From Litorilituus lipolyticus (GTDB taxonomy: Bacteria > Pseudomonadota > Gammaproteobacteria > Enterobacterales > Alteromonadaceae): a DNA stretch of 64,000 nucleotides. Location: the NCBI RefSeq assembly GCF_006439335.1, contig NZ_SAWY01000041.1, positions 62,001 to 126,000 of the forward strand, given 5' to 3'. Both the position numbers and the translations under genes were made by a program. The notes beneath the pieces are model-generated. The model was not told the origin of the DNA, did no database searches, and was given only the letters and a program-made list of their open reading frames with translations. Of this stretch, positions 33,429 to 41,777 are shown in pieces (position 1 is the first letter of the stretch; each line of letters starts with the position of its first letter).

Positions 33429-34337
33429 TCATGAAAAATGCATCGCTATTATGCTACTTAATACTTGCCTGACTTCCATTAATGCATCATCAGTTGCAGA
33501 TTCGCGTCTCCATCCGACCTCCACAGAGTAACGAGGCATAGAAATCGGGCATGATGAAATTCCTAATTTTTTATTCTTTATGAGTGTGGCGGCAGCAAAC
33601 TCTGGAATGGTTGCAACCATGTCAGAGTCTTCGAGTAAAAATGATAAGGCCGAAAAATGTGATGTTGATGCTTTTAACTTCCTCTTTAACCCTAGCTCTC
33701 TGAGTCCATCATCAACCGCCCCAGTAATACCTGAGTAAGAAACTAGTAAATGCTCCAATGAAATAAACTCTTCTAGAGTCAATGGCGAATTTGGGGAACA
33801 GACTTTTTTATCAAAAATACACATATATCCAGCACTTCCAACTGAATAGCTGTTCAATCGAGGGTCTTTTATCCCACCACCACTAATACTAATATCTACT
33901 TTTCTACTTAATAGGGCTTCTTCTACAAGTGCACTATTTGTTTGCCGAAATATCACGGTAAAGTTGGGGGCAATATCATTAATCCCATCAATGATTTTTT
34001 TACCAAAAGTTAGCTCGAAATCATCAGATAGGCCAATCGTTATATTTCTTTCTATGGATAAATAATCCACCTCTTTACTTGGAGAAAGTGTTGCCTTAAT
34101 TTGATTTATGGCTTCTTCAATTGCAGGCTTCATTTTTAGGGCTTTTGTTGTTGGAACAACTCCAACTTGTGCACGAGTAAATAAAGGGTCTTGGTATAAC
34201 TCCCTTAACCGCCCTAATGAAGCACTAACAGCCGATTGGCTTAAATGGAGTCTATTGGCTGCTCTTGTAACATTAAGCTCTTCACTTAATACCAAAAATA
34301 CCTTTAGTAAATTTAAGTCTGCTTTTGAGATATCCAT
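33429..34337 (-). CDS. LysR-family transcriptional regulator
   Basis: About 302 residues. The winged helix-turn-helix is at the N-terminus (MDISKADLNLLKVFLVLSEE, NRLHLSQSAVSASLGRLREL), followed by a periplasmic-binding-like effector domain. The ATG at 34337 gives the standard LysR N-terminus; a longer frame reaches 34373. It is divergent from an EamA transporter and convergent with the ABM pair. A copy of its own control region lies before the ABM genes. Both targets are therefore likely under its control. Confidence 0.9.
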   Translation of the reverse strand: MDISKADLNLLKVFLVLSEELNVTRAANRLHLSQSAVSASLGRLRELYQDPLFTRAQVGVVPTTKALKMKPAIEEAINQIKATLSPSKEVDYLSIERNITIGLSDDFELTFGKKIIDGINDIAPNFTVIFRQTNSALVEEALLSRKVDISISGGGIKDPRLNSYSVGSAGYMCIFDKKVCSPNSPLTLEEFISLEHLLVSYSGITGAVDDGLRELGLKRKLKASTSHFSALSFLLEDSDMVATIPEFAAATLIKNKKLGISSCPISMPRYSVEVGWRRESATDDALMEVRQVLSSIIAMHFS

Positions 34338-34442
34338 AAAATTAATAACTGAATCAATAATTATTAATTTCAATAATAGCTTGGCTTTCTTTATATTGAA
34401 ACTAACTAGATGAATACAAGTTAAATTTTTTGAGTGAGAGTC
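34328..34442. promoter_or_regulatory. lysR-eamA divergent control region
   Basis: AT-rich region with the conserved block ATTAATAACTGAATCAAT and TTTCAATAATAG, which recurs at 32551-32592. This conserved block is the probable LysR operator. Confidence 0.55.
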
Positions 34443-35372
34443 ATGAGTATTTCTTCTAAATCAATTGCAATCATTGGGCTTTGGTTACTAGCTTTAATCT
34501 GGGGCAGTAATTTTATGCTCATGAAAATAGCTGTTTGGCATATTAGCCCGACACAGGTAGTACTAGTGCGAGTTGCTTTTGGATTTATCCCTGTCTTTGC
34601 CTATGCCTTATTCAAAAAGGAGATTAAATTTGCGCATGTTAAACATCTACATCACTTTGTTGTAATGTCATTGTTTGCAACAGTTCTTAATCTATACGGA
34701 TTTGTTAAAGGCACAGAACTTCTTCAATCAGGTATTGCTGGCGCAATGAGCGGCGCAGCCCCAATATTTGCTTTTATAGTCGCAGTAATTTTCTTACCAC
34801 AAGAAACATTTTCTATAAAAAAGTTATTTGGAATTACGGTTGGATTTCTCGGTGTTCTTTTAATTGCCAATCCATTTTCAAATGAACTTAAATCATTTGC
34901 AATTGAAGGTGTACTTTTTATGGTAATGGCGTCAGTCTGTTTAGGTGCATCATTTGTTTACTCTAGTCGTTTTATATCACCTTTAAAACTTTCTGCTTCT
35001 GCTCTAACGACTTATCAACTAGGTATCGCTCTTATTATCTTGCTAGTAGTAATAGACTTTGATGGATTGAGTAACATCAATAAAAATACATTAGTTTTTT
35101 CTTCTGTCACACTTGGTCTCGGTTTCTTAGGAACAGGCATCGCTTGTATCATCTACTATTTTATCATCGATCAACTAGGTGCCGTTAAAGCAGCTTCCGT
35201 AAGTTACATTACACCTGTAGTGGCGTTATTGATAGGTTCATTTATCGCTTTAGAACCTATAGGTAAAAAAGAGTACTTTGCGGCAGCATTGATAACTTTA
35301 GGTGTTTATCTGTTAAATAACCGAACGAAGAGGAAAGCTATGAATTTAAGGGAAGTAACTTCAACGTTGTAA
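34443..35372 (+). CDS. EamA/DMT-family exporter
   Basis: About 309 residues, ten predicted helices in two EamA repeats. WLLALIWGSNFMLMKIAVWHISP marks the start of repeat 1 and IEGVLFMVMASVCLGASFVYSSRF the start of repeat 2. SVSYITPVVALLIGSFIALEPIGKKEYFAAALITLGVYLL ends it. Likely exports a small metabolite; substrate unknown. An in-frame GTG lies three codons upstream. Divergent from the LysR gene. Confidence 0.9.
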   Translation: MSISSKSIAIIGLWLLALIWGSNFMLMKIAVWHISPTQVVLVRVAFGFIPVFAYALFKKEIKFAHVKHLHHFVVMSLFATVLNLYGFVKGTELLQSGIAGAMSGAAPIFAFIVAVIFLPQETFSIKKLFGITVGFLGVLLIANPFSNELKSFAIEGVLFMVMASVCLGASFVYSSRFISPLKLSASALTTYQLGIALIILLVVIDFDGLSNINKNTLVFSSVTLGLGFLGTGIACIIYYFIIDQLGAVKAASVSYITPVVALLIGSFIALEPIGKKEYFAAALITLGVYLLNNRTKRKAMNLREVTSTL

Positions 35373-35434
35373 ATGGCTCATATAAAGTTAATTCCATTTA
35401 TGTCCGCTATAAGCTCATTGAAGCCATTCATAAT

Positions 35435-35468
35435 CAACTCAATACTTATAGCTATAAGTATTGAGTTG
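35435..35468. repeat. 34-base perfect palindrome
   Basis: CAACTCAATACTTATAG is followed immediately by its exact reverse complement, with no spacer. It lies between the stops of the convergent eamA and DUF1704 genes. It may serve as a bidirectional terminator, though T-tracts are short. Confidence 0.7.
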
Positions 35469-35485
35469 AAGTCTATTACAATAAA

Positions 35486-37477
35486 TTACTTGATTGAATT
35501 TACAACAAAGTCCAAAACCTTATCACCTGATGATTTATAGGTTAAATCGAATAAAGGCTTTGGCTTAGTGATCATGCCGCGTTCTACTATTTCAGAGACG
35601 ACATTGAAATCAAGTAACCCTGTTTTACCCACCAATAAATTATCAATAGAGCTTTCTTTAGCGAGGTTTAAAACATCTCTGAAACCTTTTAAATATAAAT
35701 AATCTTTAGTAAAGCCACCGCCCCTATATACTCTTGTTGTTAACGTAAAAGCAAACTCCTTGTCTAAGTTAAATTCATTCATTAAGGCGTGATATGTTTT
35801 AACAAAATCGCCATGCTCCAACATGTATTGAACGGCAATAACTCTTAATGCAATTGTTTTCAAGCGTTTAGTAGTTAAGCTGCCTGAACAATACTCGCTA
35901 TATAATGCAATGCCTTCTTGGGTATGCGTATTGCCTGCTAAGCCTAAACTAAAGACTTTGAGTGGATGCTTTTTCGCATTAATCGTGGTTAACATGTGAA
36001 TACCAAGCTCATGATAAGCAAATGCATGCAATTCTTTTTGAGTAAAAAGTGCTTCCTTATTAATTAGCAACAAGGCTTTCTCATTATTTACCATAGCTTT
36101 AGCGACTATTTTAGCAGATTTCTCTATTTTACAATTAAGGCCCCACTCTTTTGCCTGAGACTTAAAATAATCAATCGCACCATCAGCACCCAATAGTTCT
36201 TCATTTTTCTCAAGTTCATCATCATTCAAATGCAGAAGAAATCGAGCATTGGCAATATCGCTTGGACTAGGTTCTCCGTAGTACTTTAATGAGTTATAAA
36301 CAAAATCATCTGTACCAATTGTTGTTAATAGATTTATTTTACTCGCTAAGTTATCAATTACATGACGATATAGCTGTTGAATATCAGCATCATTGATTTC
36401 ACTCACGGGTAAGTTGTACAAATTTTCTTTAAATTTATACGGGTCAAGATTGAGCTGCTTGTAATTAAAACTCGGTGATACATGGCTATTTTTTTTAAGA
36501 AACTTATTTCGTTGAGCGATCAAATTTACAGGATTAATAAAATTCAATGTTTCAATACTTTTGCACAATGAAAATAGCTTCTTATCTAAATCTAAAACTT
36601 CAGCACTAATTGTTGAAGATAATATATCAGCCTTTTGAGTTTTTTTTCTTTTGCCGTACCTACGAACAAAAAATGCGGCAGTTTCACTAATGGCATTTTT
36701 AAATCCAGCTTTTAACTCTTCTAAAACTAATGGATAAAGTTCACCAGATGCTTCATTCATAAATACTTTTTTAACTTCAGTAGGTAATACCAAAGTATTG
36801 TCAAAATGAGCATTAATATGCGTGATTAAATAGCCTCTACCATGAAATATTTCATCCGTTGCCGCTCTTACATTTAAATTTGGCAATTCAATTTTATTAA
36901 GTTGTTTTTCAAATTGATTAACAACATTCCCCCAACGTTCTACGTCAATTTGACCTCCACCAATATTAAAAGTAGGAGAGTCTTTTTCTATGCGTTTGTA
37001 ATTATAGGAATGAATATCAAACACTATCGCATTGTTAAATTGCTTTTCGATAACAGTGACAATTGCTTCAAGCACGTTATAAAAAGCTTGATGTTTACTA
37101 TGACTTTTTGCACGTTGCTTCTGAGTTAAAGGTTTTTGCCAAACTTGTTTATTCCATGCGGTTTTAAAATAGGTTGATAAAGTTTTTGCTCGGTTTAAAT
37201 CATACTCAAATCGCGAGTCATTACCTATAATCTGAATAGGAAAAGAAGATATTAACTCATCTGTATACGGATCTTCTTCATAAAAACGTTCTTCTTTTGA
37301 CAGAAGAAATGTTTTTGTTAGATCACTACGTAGACGATGACCATTATGAATAGCAGCACAAATGATAGGGGCATATTCGTCTATTTTGATAATAAAAGCG
37401 CCATCGTCTACTTCGGCATGAAAGCATTCACCCTTTTTAATTAAGGTAATACATTCTTTCTCAGACAACGTGCGCAT
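35486..37477 (-). CDS. N-formylglutamate amidohydrolase / DUF1704 (HExxxH) peptidase fusion
   Basis: A 663-residue two-domain enzyme. The N-terminal part (about 1-260) resembles N-formylglutamate amidohydrolase: IHNGHRL, EEDPYTDELI, SRFEYDLNR and VFDIHSYNY hold likely metal and substrate residues. The C-terminal DUF1704 domain (about 330-640) has AYHELGIHML (HExxxH) and THTQEGIALYSEY. DUF1704 peptidases include the eukaryotic tubulin tyrosine carboxypeptidase MATCAP. Overlaps the ATP-grasp gene by 17 bases, so the two are co-translated. Probably trims or releases an amino acid from a peptide or small conjugate. Confidence 0.85.
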   Translation of the reverse strand: MRTLSEKECITLIKKGECFHAEVDDGAFIIKIDEYAPIICAAIHNGHRLRSDLTKTFLLSKEERFYEEDPYTDELISSFPIQIIGNDSRFEYDLNRAKTLSTYFKTAWNKQVWQKPLTQKQRAKSHSKHQAFYNVLEAIVTVIEKQFNNAIVFDIHSYNYKRIEKDSPTFNIGGGQIDVERWGNVVNQFEKQLNKIELPNLNVRAATDEIFHGRGYLITHINAHFDNTLVLPTEVKKVFMNEASGELYPLVLEELKAGFKNAISETAAFFVRRYGKRKKTQKADILSSTISAEVLDLDKKLFSLCKSIETLNFINPVNLIAQRNKFLKKNSHVSPSFNYKQLNLDPYKFKENLYNLPVSEINDADIQQLYRHVIDNLASKINLLTTIGTDDFVYNSLKYYGEPSPSDIANARFLLHLNDDELEKNEELLGADGAIDYFKSQAKEWGLNCKIEKSAKIVAKAMVNNEKALLLINKEALFTQKELHAFAYHELGIHMLTTINAKKHPLKVFSLGLAGNTHTQEGIALYSEYCSGSLTTKRLKTIALRVIAVQYMLEHGDFVKTYHALMNEFNLDKEFAFTLTTRVYRGGGFTKDYLYLKGFRDVLNLAKESSIDNLLVGKTGLLDFNVVSEIVERGMITKPKPLFDLTYKSSGDKVLDFVVNSIK

Positions 37478-38498
37478 CGTTTATTGCCTTTCTAAATTCG
37501 TTTTTACGTTGGGCTAATGCTTCTTTTGCATTAACAACACTCTCAACAAAATCAATAACTTTCTTTTGTAATTTGGTGTTATTTAGCTTGTTAATTCTCA
37601 TGATGCCACCAGGGCTTTGGACATTAACTTCAATTAATTTTTCATTGATCACATCAATACCGACAAAATATAAACCGTCACGAACAAGTTTTGGCCCAAT
37701 ATGCTTACAAAGTGCTTTTTCATTTTTAGTTAATGTATGCTTTATAACTGTGCCACCTGCATGCACATTTGAGCGTACTTCGTTAGAAGCAGGAACGCGC
37801 TTCATAGCACCGATTGGCTCACCGTTTAACATTAAGATTCGGACATCTCCTGAATCTGCACCTTCTACATATTCCTGAAGAATTACGTAATTACCGCCTT
37901 TACCATTGTTAATATAAAACTCCAACAAAGAATGAAAGCTTTTCTGAGCATGCTTTTCAACTAAAATAACCCCTTGACCACCATAGCCATCTAATGGCTT
38001 CATGATCATTTTTCCAGATGCAGAATCATTCAATACGTCAACTAAGTATTCAGGTGTTTTAGACACATGCGTAACGGGTATAAAATGATTAGCAGGGTCA
38101 TCGAAAGATGCCGTATATAACTTAGTATTAGCTATCCGTAAGCCATCGATATCATTCATGATAAATACATCTTCACGCACTGAATCTAAAAAATTTAAAG
38201 TAATAGGGTCAAGTGGTGGATTTGCTCGCATAATGATGGTGTCAAAACCAGCAAGAGGAAGTCGAGATTTTTTAAATTCTGCCTTTTTGTAAAAAGACAT
38301 AATATTTGTTGGGGTAGCTGCCCCTTTTTTAAAAACTTGACAAAAAGCACTGGAAACAGAATCTCGCATCGTTAAGTTATGCGGAGTGGCAATAGCAACC
38401 GTATGATCACGTGATACGCACTCATGTATTAGCCTTAAGGTAGAGTCTGTTTCGGGATCAATTTTATCCCATGGGTACATTAAAAAAAGAATGTTCAT
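37461..38498 (-). CDS. Glutathione synthetase-like ATP-grasp ligase
   Basis: A 345-residue ATP-grasp enzyme. The N-terminal Rossmann-like domain begins MNILFLMYPWDKIDPETDSTLR. The ATP-grasp body shows MIMKPLDGYGGQGVILVEK, LQEYVEGADSGDVRIL and the Mg-binding end FVGIDVINEKLIEVNVQSPGGIMR. Glutathione synthetase proper has the same ending (EINVxSP), but the partner gene is an amidohydrolase/peptidase fusion instead of gshA. A role in adding an amino acid to a peptide or small molecule is the better guess. Tubulin-tyrosine ligase belongs to the same broad fold. Confidence 0.87.
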   Translation of the reverse strand: MNILFLMYPWDKIDPETDSTLRLIHECVSRDHTVAIATPHNLTMRDSVSSAFCQVFKKGAATPTNIMSFYKKAEFKKSRLPLAGFDTIIMRANPPLDPITLNFLDSVREDVFIMNDIDGLRIANTKLYTASFDDPANHFIPVTHVSKTPEYLVDVLNDSASGKMIMKPLDGYGGQGVILVEKHAQKSFHSLLEFYINNGKGGNYVILQEYVEGADSGDVRILMLNGEPIGAMKRVPASNEVRSNVHAGGTVIKHTLTKNEKALCKHIGPKLVRDGLYFVGIDVINEKLIEVNVQSPGGIMRINKLNNTKLQKKVIDFVESVVNAKEALAQRKNEFRKAINDAHVV

Positions 38499-38513
38499 CG
38501 AGCGGCCTATAGA

Positions 38514-38558
38514 TGTAACATTCTGAATATCAGATATGATTCATTCAATAATGTTACA
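38514..38558. promoter_or_regulatory. Inverted repeat upstream of the ATP-grasp gene
   Basis: TGTAACATT (38514-38522) and AATGTTACA (38550-38558) pair exactly, 16 bases upstream of the ATP-grasp start. A regulator-binding or mRNA-leader structure is possible. Confidence 0.45.
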
Positions 38559-38578
38559 TTAAATAAGTGGTAAGAATG

Positions 38579-38599
38579 CTCATTTAATATTTAAATGAG
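38579..38599. repeat. Palindrome CTCATTTAA-TAT-TTAAATGAG
   Basis: A perfect 9-bp inverted repeat 37 bases after the stop of the small acidic-protein gene. It is AT-rich with no T-tract, so not a clear terminator. Confidence 0.5.
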
Positions 38600-38635
38600 T
38601 TAGTTACATATCAGTTGTCAATAGATCTGGTGAGA

Positions 38636-38878
38636 TTAATCCCAATCACCATAATAATCATCTTCGAATTTTTTAAGTCGCCTTTCTTCCTGCAACTGTT
38701 CAATTCTTTGCTTAGCTAATAAATTACGTTTATAGTTAGCTTTGCTATTTTTTCCTACGTTTAACCCTGAATTCAATTCAAATTCAGCAATATCATTACT
38801 TAGGTCACTAGAAGATTCTTCATTATCAAAATCCAGCTCTTCAGAAGAAGACTCGTCAAAATTCGGATCAATAGCCAT
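38636..38878 (-). CDS. Small acidic protein, PA3496-like
   Basis: An 80-residue protein. An acidic Ser/Glu/Asp-rich N-half (DESSSEELDFDNEESSSDLS) is followed by a basic helix (KANYKRNLLAKQRIEQLQEERRLKKF) and an acidic aromatic tail DDYYGDWD. The helix matches the RRxIExxxEERRLRK pattern of PA3496-family small envelope-associated proteins. Function unclear. It is on the same strand, upstream of the ATP-grasp/DUF1704 pair. Confidence 0.65.
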   Translation of the reverse strand: MAIDPNFDESSSEELDFDNEESSSDLSNDIAEFELNSGLNVGKNSKANYKRNLLAKQRIEQLQEERRLKKFEDDYYGDWD

Positions 38879-39011
38879 TAGTCTTTCACCAAAAGATATT
38901 CATATTAAAATCGGATAATCTACGTTTTTTCTTACAAAGAAAAGTAAAACATTTTTAAGTTAACGATAAAAATATTTTACTTTAAGGGGGCTGAAATTAT
39001 AAAGGGCAATG

Positions 39012-39884
39012 CTAAGGGGTCATTATTGCTGGTGCTTCAGGATCATCTTTTCTCAGTAGTTGCTTAATTTCAATAATACGCTCTTCATTTTCATTCTCTT
39101 TATGAAACGCGCTGAAAATTTCTCGTTCAAATACGGGCAAATTTTCCACTTCAAATAGTGTTCCTTGCTCAATAAATGGTCGTGCGAGCATATCAGGAAG
39201 ATACGCACTACCACCGCATTGCAACATCAGATCTAATGCAATTCTCGCTGTGCTTGTTCTAATTGCAGGGATGGATATTCCATTAACTTCTTTTGCATGC
39301 CAGTTAATGAAGCTTGTTCCCCAATCAATCATAATATAGCGTTGAACGTCTGAGGGTTTTGAAATTTCATTTTGAAAAGTGGTCACAGGAATTAATTTGA
39401 ACATGTGCAGAGGCTCAATTTTTAACTCTTCCACTTTTGGAGGATCAAATAATATGGCTACATCTAATGTTCGTTCAAGTAATTGCCTCGTTAATTGTTC
39501 ACGTGACAAGATTTCTGCAATTAAGCTAACTTGAGGCTGGTTGATATATATTTTTGATATCGCATCATGAATATAAACATCCCAAGTATTTGGGGTGCCT
39601 GCAATAGAGATTTGCGCTACTTGTTCTGAGGCTAACGCTACATCTTGTTTAGCCATTCTAAGCGTATTAAGCATATTTTCAGCATGAGGAACTAACCTTT
39701 CTCCAGCTAATGTTAGCTGTATATTATTACGAGCACGGTGAAATAATGGTACACCAAAATACCTTTCCAATTGGCGAACCCTAGTACTAATTGCTGCTTG
39801 AGTAAGGTAAAGGTTTTCAGCAGCCTTACCAAAGTGGCGACAATCTTTAACTTCTAAAAAGGTTTTAATTAATTCTACATCCAT
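39012..39884 (-). CDS. hdfR: LysR-family regulator HdfR
   Basis: A 290-residue LysR protein. The HTH segment is MDVELIKTFLEVKDCRHFGKAAENLYLTQAAISTRVRQLE, nearly the standard HdfR N-terminus, followed by FGVPLFHRARNNIQLT. The effector domain is of normal size. In enteric bacteria HdfR represses flhDC and is encoded divergently from maoP/yifE, the same arrangement as here. Confidence 0.88.
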   Translation of the reverse strand: MDVELIKTFLEVKDCRHFGKAAENLYLTQAAISTRVRQLERYFGVPLFHRARNNIQLTLAGERLVPHAENMLNTLRMAKQDVALASEQVAQISIAGTPNTWDVYIHDAISKIYINQPQVSLIAEILSREQLTRQLLERTLDVAILFDPPKVEELKIEPLHMFKLIPVTTFQNEISKPSDVQRYIMIDWGTSFINWHAKEVNGISIPAIRTSTARIALDLMLQCGGSAYLPDMLARPFIEQGTLFEVENLPVFEREIFSAFHKENENEERIIEIKQLLRKDDPEAPAIMTP

Positions 39885-39985
39885 GATGTTATCTCTTATC
39901 GTTACGATAATTATTATTTGTTTTACAGCTTACTCAGATAGCCGCATAATCCGCCAAAATATATAGACTGTCAACAGAGATACAT

Positions 39986-40303
39986 ATGAAGTTAATACAC
40001 GGTTTTATTGCTGAAGGACCTTTTTATGATGACGCGCATTTTCCGAGAGGTTTTAGTAAATCTGGAAATTTTACCATCGCTGAATCTGAATTATTAACTC
40101 AGGTTGGAAAGCGATTGTTTATGTTAGAACAAGGTTTTAGCAAGCCTAAAAATGGCGTTGAAGAGCAATTTGTTCAATTTTGTAAGGCGCAGCATGAAGG
40201 AGCGCTTGAAGGACAAAATAAAGTTGAACTATTGTGGCAAAAATATAAGAAACTAACCAAATTTCAGCCTTTTCATAGTCTAAATGGACATACCTCCAAT
40301 TAA
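39986..40303 (+). CDS. maoP: MaoP (DUF413, Ori-macrodomain protein)
   Basis: A 105-residue DUF413 protein with FYDDAHFPRGFSKSGNFTIAESELLTQVGKRLFMLE and a conserved acidic/aromatic body. E. coli MaoP (YifE) organises the Ori macrodomain through the maoS site. The divergent hdfR neighbour supports the assignment. Confidence 0.9.
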   Translation: MKLIHGFIAEGPFYDDAHFPRGFSKSGNFTIAESELLTQVGKRLFMLEQGFSKPKNGVEEQFVQFCKAQHEGALEGQNKVELLWQKYKKLTKFQPFHSLNGHTSN

Positions 40304-40611
40304 ACCTCCTCGATAAAGGAGATTCTTTTCTTATCAACTTTGATTTTGTAATATCACTCACTATTTCAAAATAAGATTAGTATTGTGTTTTAATGTTTCT
40401 ATGAACGCTTTGGTGGCTTAGTTCACATTCAGCCTTAGCGATTCATTGACAGAAGTAATCATCAAAAAGCTCTTGTTTTTATCTATGGAGGAACGCCAGC
40501 TTTAGTATCATAGCCGACGTCAATTTTGTTGAGTATTAACCACCATTTTTGACCGCTTTAGGCTCAAAGTTGCCATCTAAGAATAAATAGCGAAAGTCTG
40601 CTATTACCACT
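40304..40611. other. Intergenic stretch after maoP
   Basis: Begins with a small hairpin CTCCT-CGATAA-AGGAG followed by TTCTTTTCTT, a possible weak terminator of maoP. The rest shows no gene or repeat. Confidence 0.45.
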
Positions 40612-41757
40612 TTATCTAAACCTTAAGTTCTCACGTGATAATTGCTCAATCGATTTACAACCCATAAGTCGCATATCTCTTATAAGTTCTTCATGCATTA
40701 AGCCAAGCATACGTTCTACACCTTGCTGACCAGCAGCAGCGAGAGGGTAGAGATACATTCTACCAACGCCTACGGCTTTTGCGCCTAAAGAAAGCGCTTT
40801 AAGTACATGGGTTCCACGCTGTACGCCACTGTCAAAAAGTATGTCTATTTTATCGCCGACAGCATCTACAATTTCTGCCAGTTGATCAAATGAGCTTCTT
40901 GAACCGTCGAGTTGACGACCGCCATGATTTGAAATCACGATACCTGTACAGCCAATATCAACCGCTTTCTTCGCATCTTCTACGGTCATAATGCCTTTTA
41001 AGCAGAACTCACCATCCCAATACTTCACCATATCTTCAACATCTTGCCAGTTCATTGAGGGGTCGAGCATGTTGGTAAAATAATCGCCAATTGAGCTACT
41101 GCTATTGCCCATGTCTAAGTGTGCATCTAGTTGCGGCAAACTAAAGCTCTCATGTAAAAGGTAATTAATTCCCCACATTGGTTTCATGGCAAATTGCATC
41201 ATTCCCCCTAGTGTTAGGCGAAAAGGAATAGAAAATCCTGTACGTAAGTCACGCTCTCTATTTCCTCCGGTGATGGAATCAACGGTGAGCATCATGACTT
41301 TCACACCTGCTGCTTTAGCTCGCTGCATCATGGCAGTATTAAGGCCACGATCTTTATGAAAGTAAAACTGATAAACTTGCGGTGTGTCTACTAGTTTAGC
41401 TATTTCTTCAAGGCTTACTGTCCCGAGTGATGAAACGCCAAACATAGTGCCAAACTTCTCCGCAGCTTTGGCCACTGCGCGTTCACCTTGATGATGAAAT
41501 AATCGCTGTAATGCAGTGGGTGAGCAATAGACAGGAGTATCAAGTTTTTGCCCCATAACCGTGGTTGATAAATCAATATCTTTAACGCCAGTTAATACGC
41601 TTGGTAATAAGTCACAGCCTTCAAATGATTCAGTATTACGACGGTGTGTTGTTTCGTCATCAGCACCACCATCAATATAGTTAAATATTGGGCCAGGTAG
41701 TCGATGCTTAGCAAGTTTTCTAAAATCTTGAAAGTTATAGCACTGGTTTAAACGCAT
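40612..41757 (-). CDS. lldD: FMN-dependent L-lactate dehydrogenase
   Basis: A 381-residue alpha-hydroxy-acid oxidase/dehydrogenase. FNYIDGGADDETTHRRN starts the TIM barrel, with YQFYFHKDR, MLTVDSITGGNRERD and the catalytic-base segment VISNHGGRQLDGSRSS. FDSGVQRGTHVLKALSLGAKAVGVGR carries the phosphate-binding loop. It oxidises L-lactate to pyruvate and feeds electrons to the membrane quinone pool. Third gene of lldP-dld-lldD, 20 bases after dld. Confidence 0.93.
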   Translation of the reverse strand: MRLNQCYNFQDFRKLAKHRLPGPIFNYIDGGADDETTHRRNTESFEGCDLLPSVLTGVKDIDLSTTVMGQKLDTPVYCSPTALQRLFHHQGERAVAKAAEKFGTMFGVSSLGTVSLEEIAKLVDTPQVYQFYFHKDRGLNTAMMQRAKAAGVKVMMLTVDSITGGNRERDLRTGFSIPFRLTLGGMMQFAMKPMWGINYLLHESFSLPQLDAHLDMGNSSSSIGDYFTNMLDPSMNWQDVEDMVKYWDGEFCLKGIMTVEDAKKAVDIGCTGIVISNHGGRQLDGSRSSFDQLAEIVDAVGDKIDILFDSGVQRGTHVLKALSLGAKAVGVGRMYLYPLAAAGQQGVERMLGLMHEELIRDMRLMGCKSIEQLSRENLRFR

Positions 41758-41777
41758 AGTTTTTTACTCCACATAAC

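Noticed and set aside
38579-38599. Palindrome as rho-independent terminator
   Set aside because: AT-rich stem without a T-tract on either strand.
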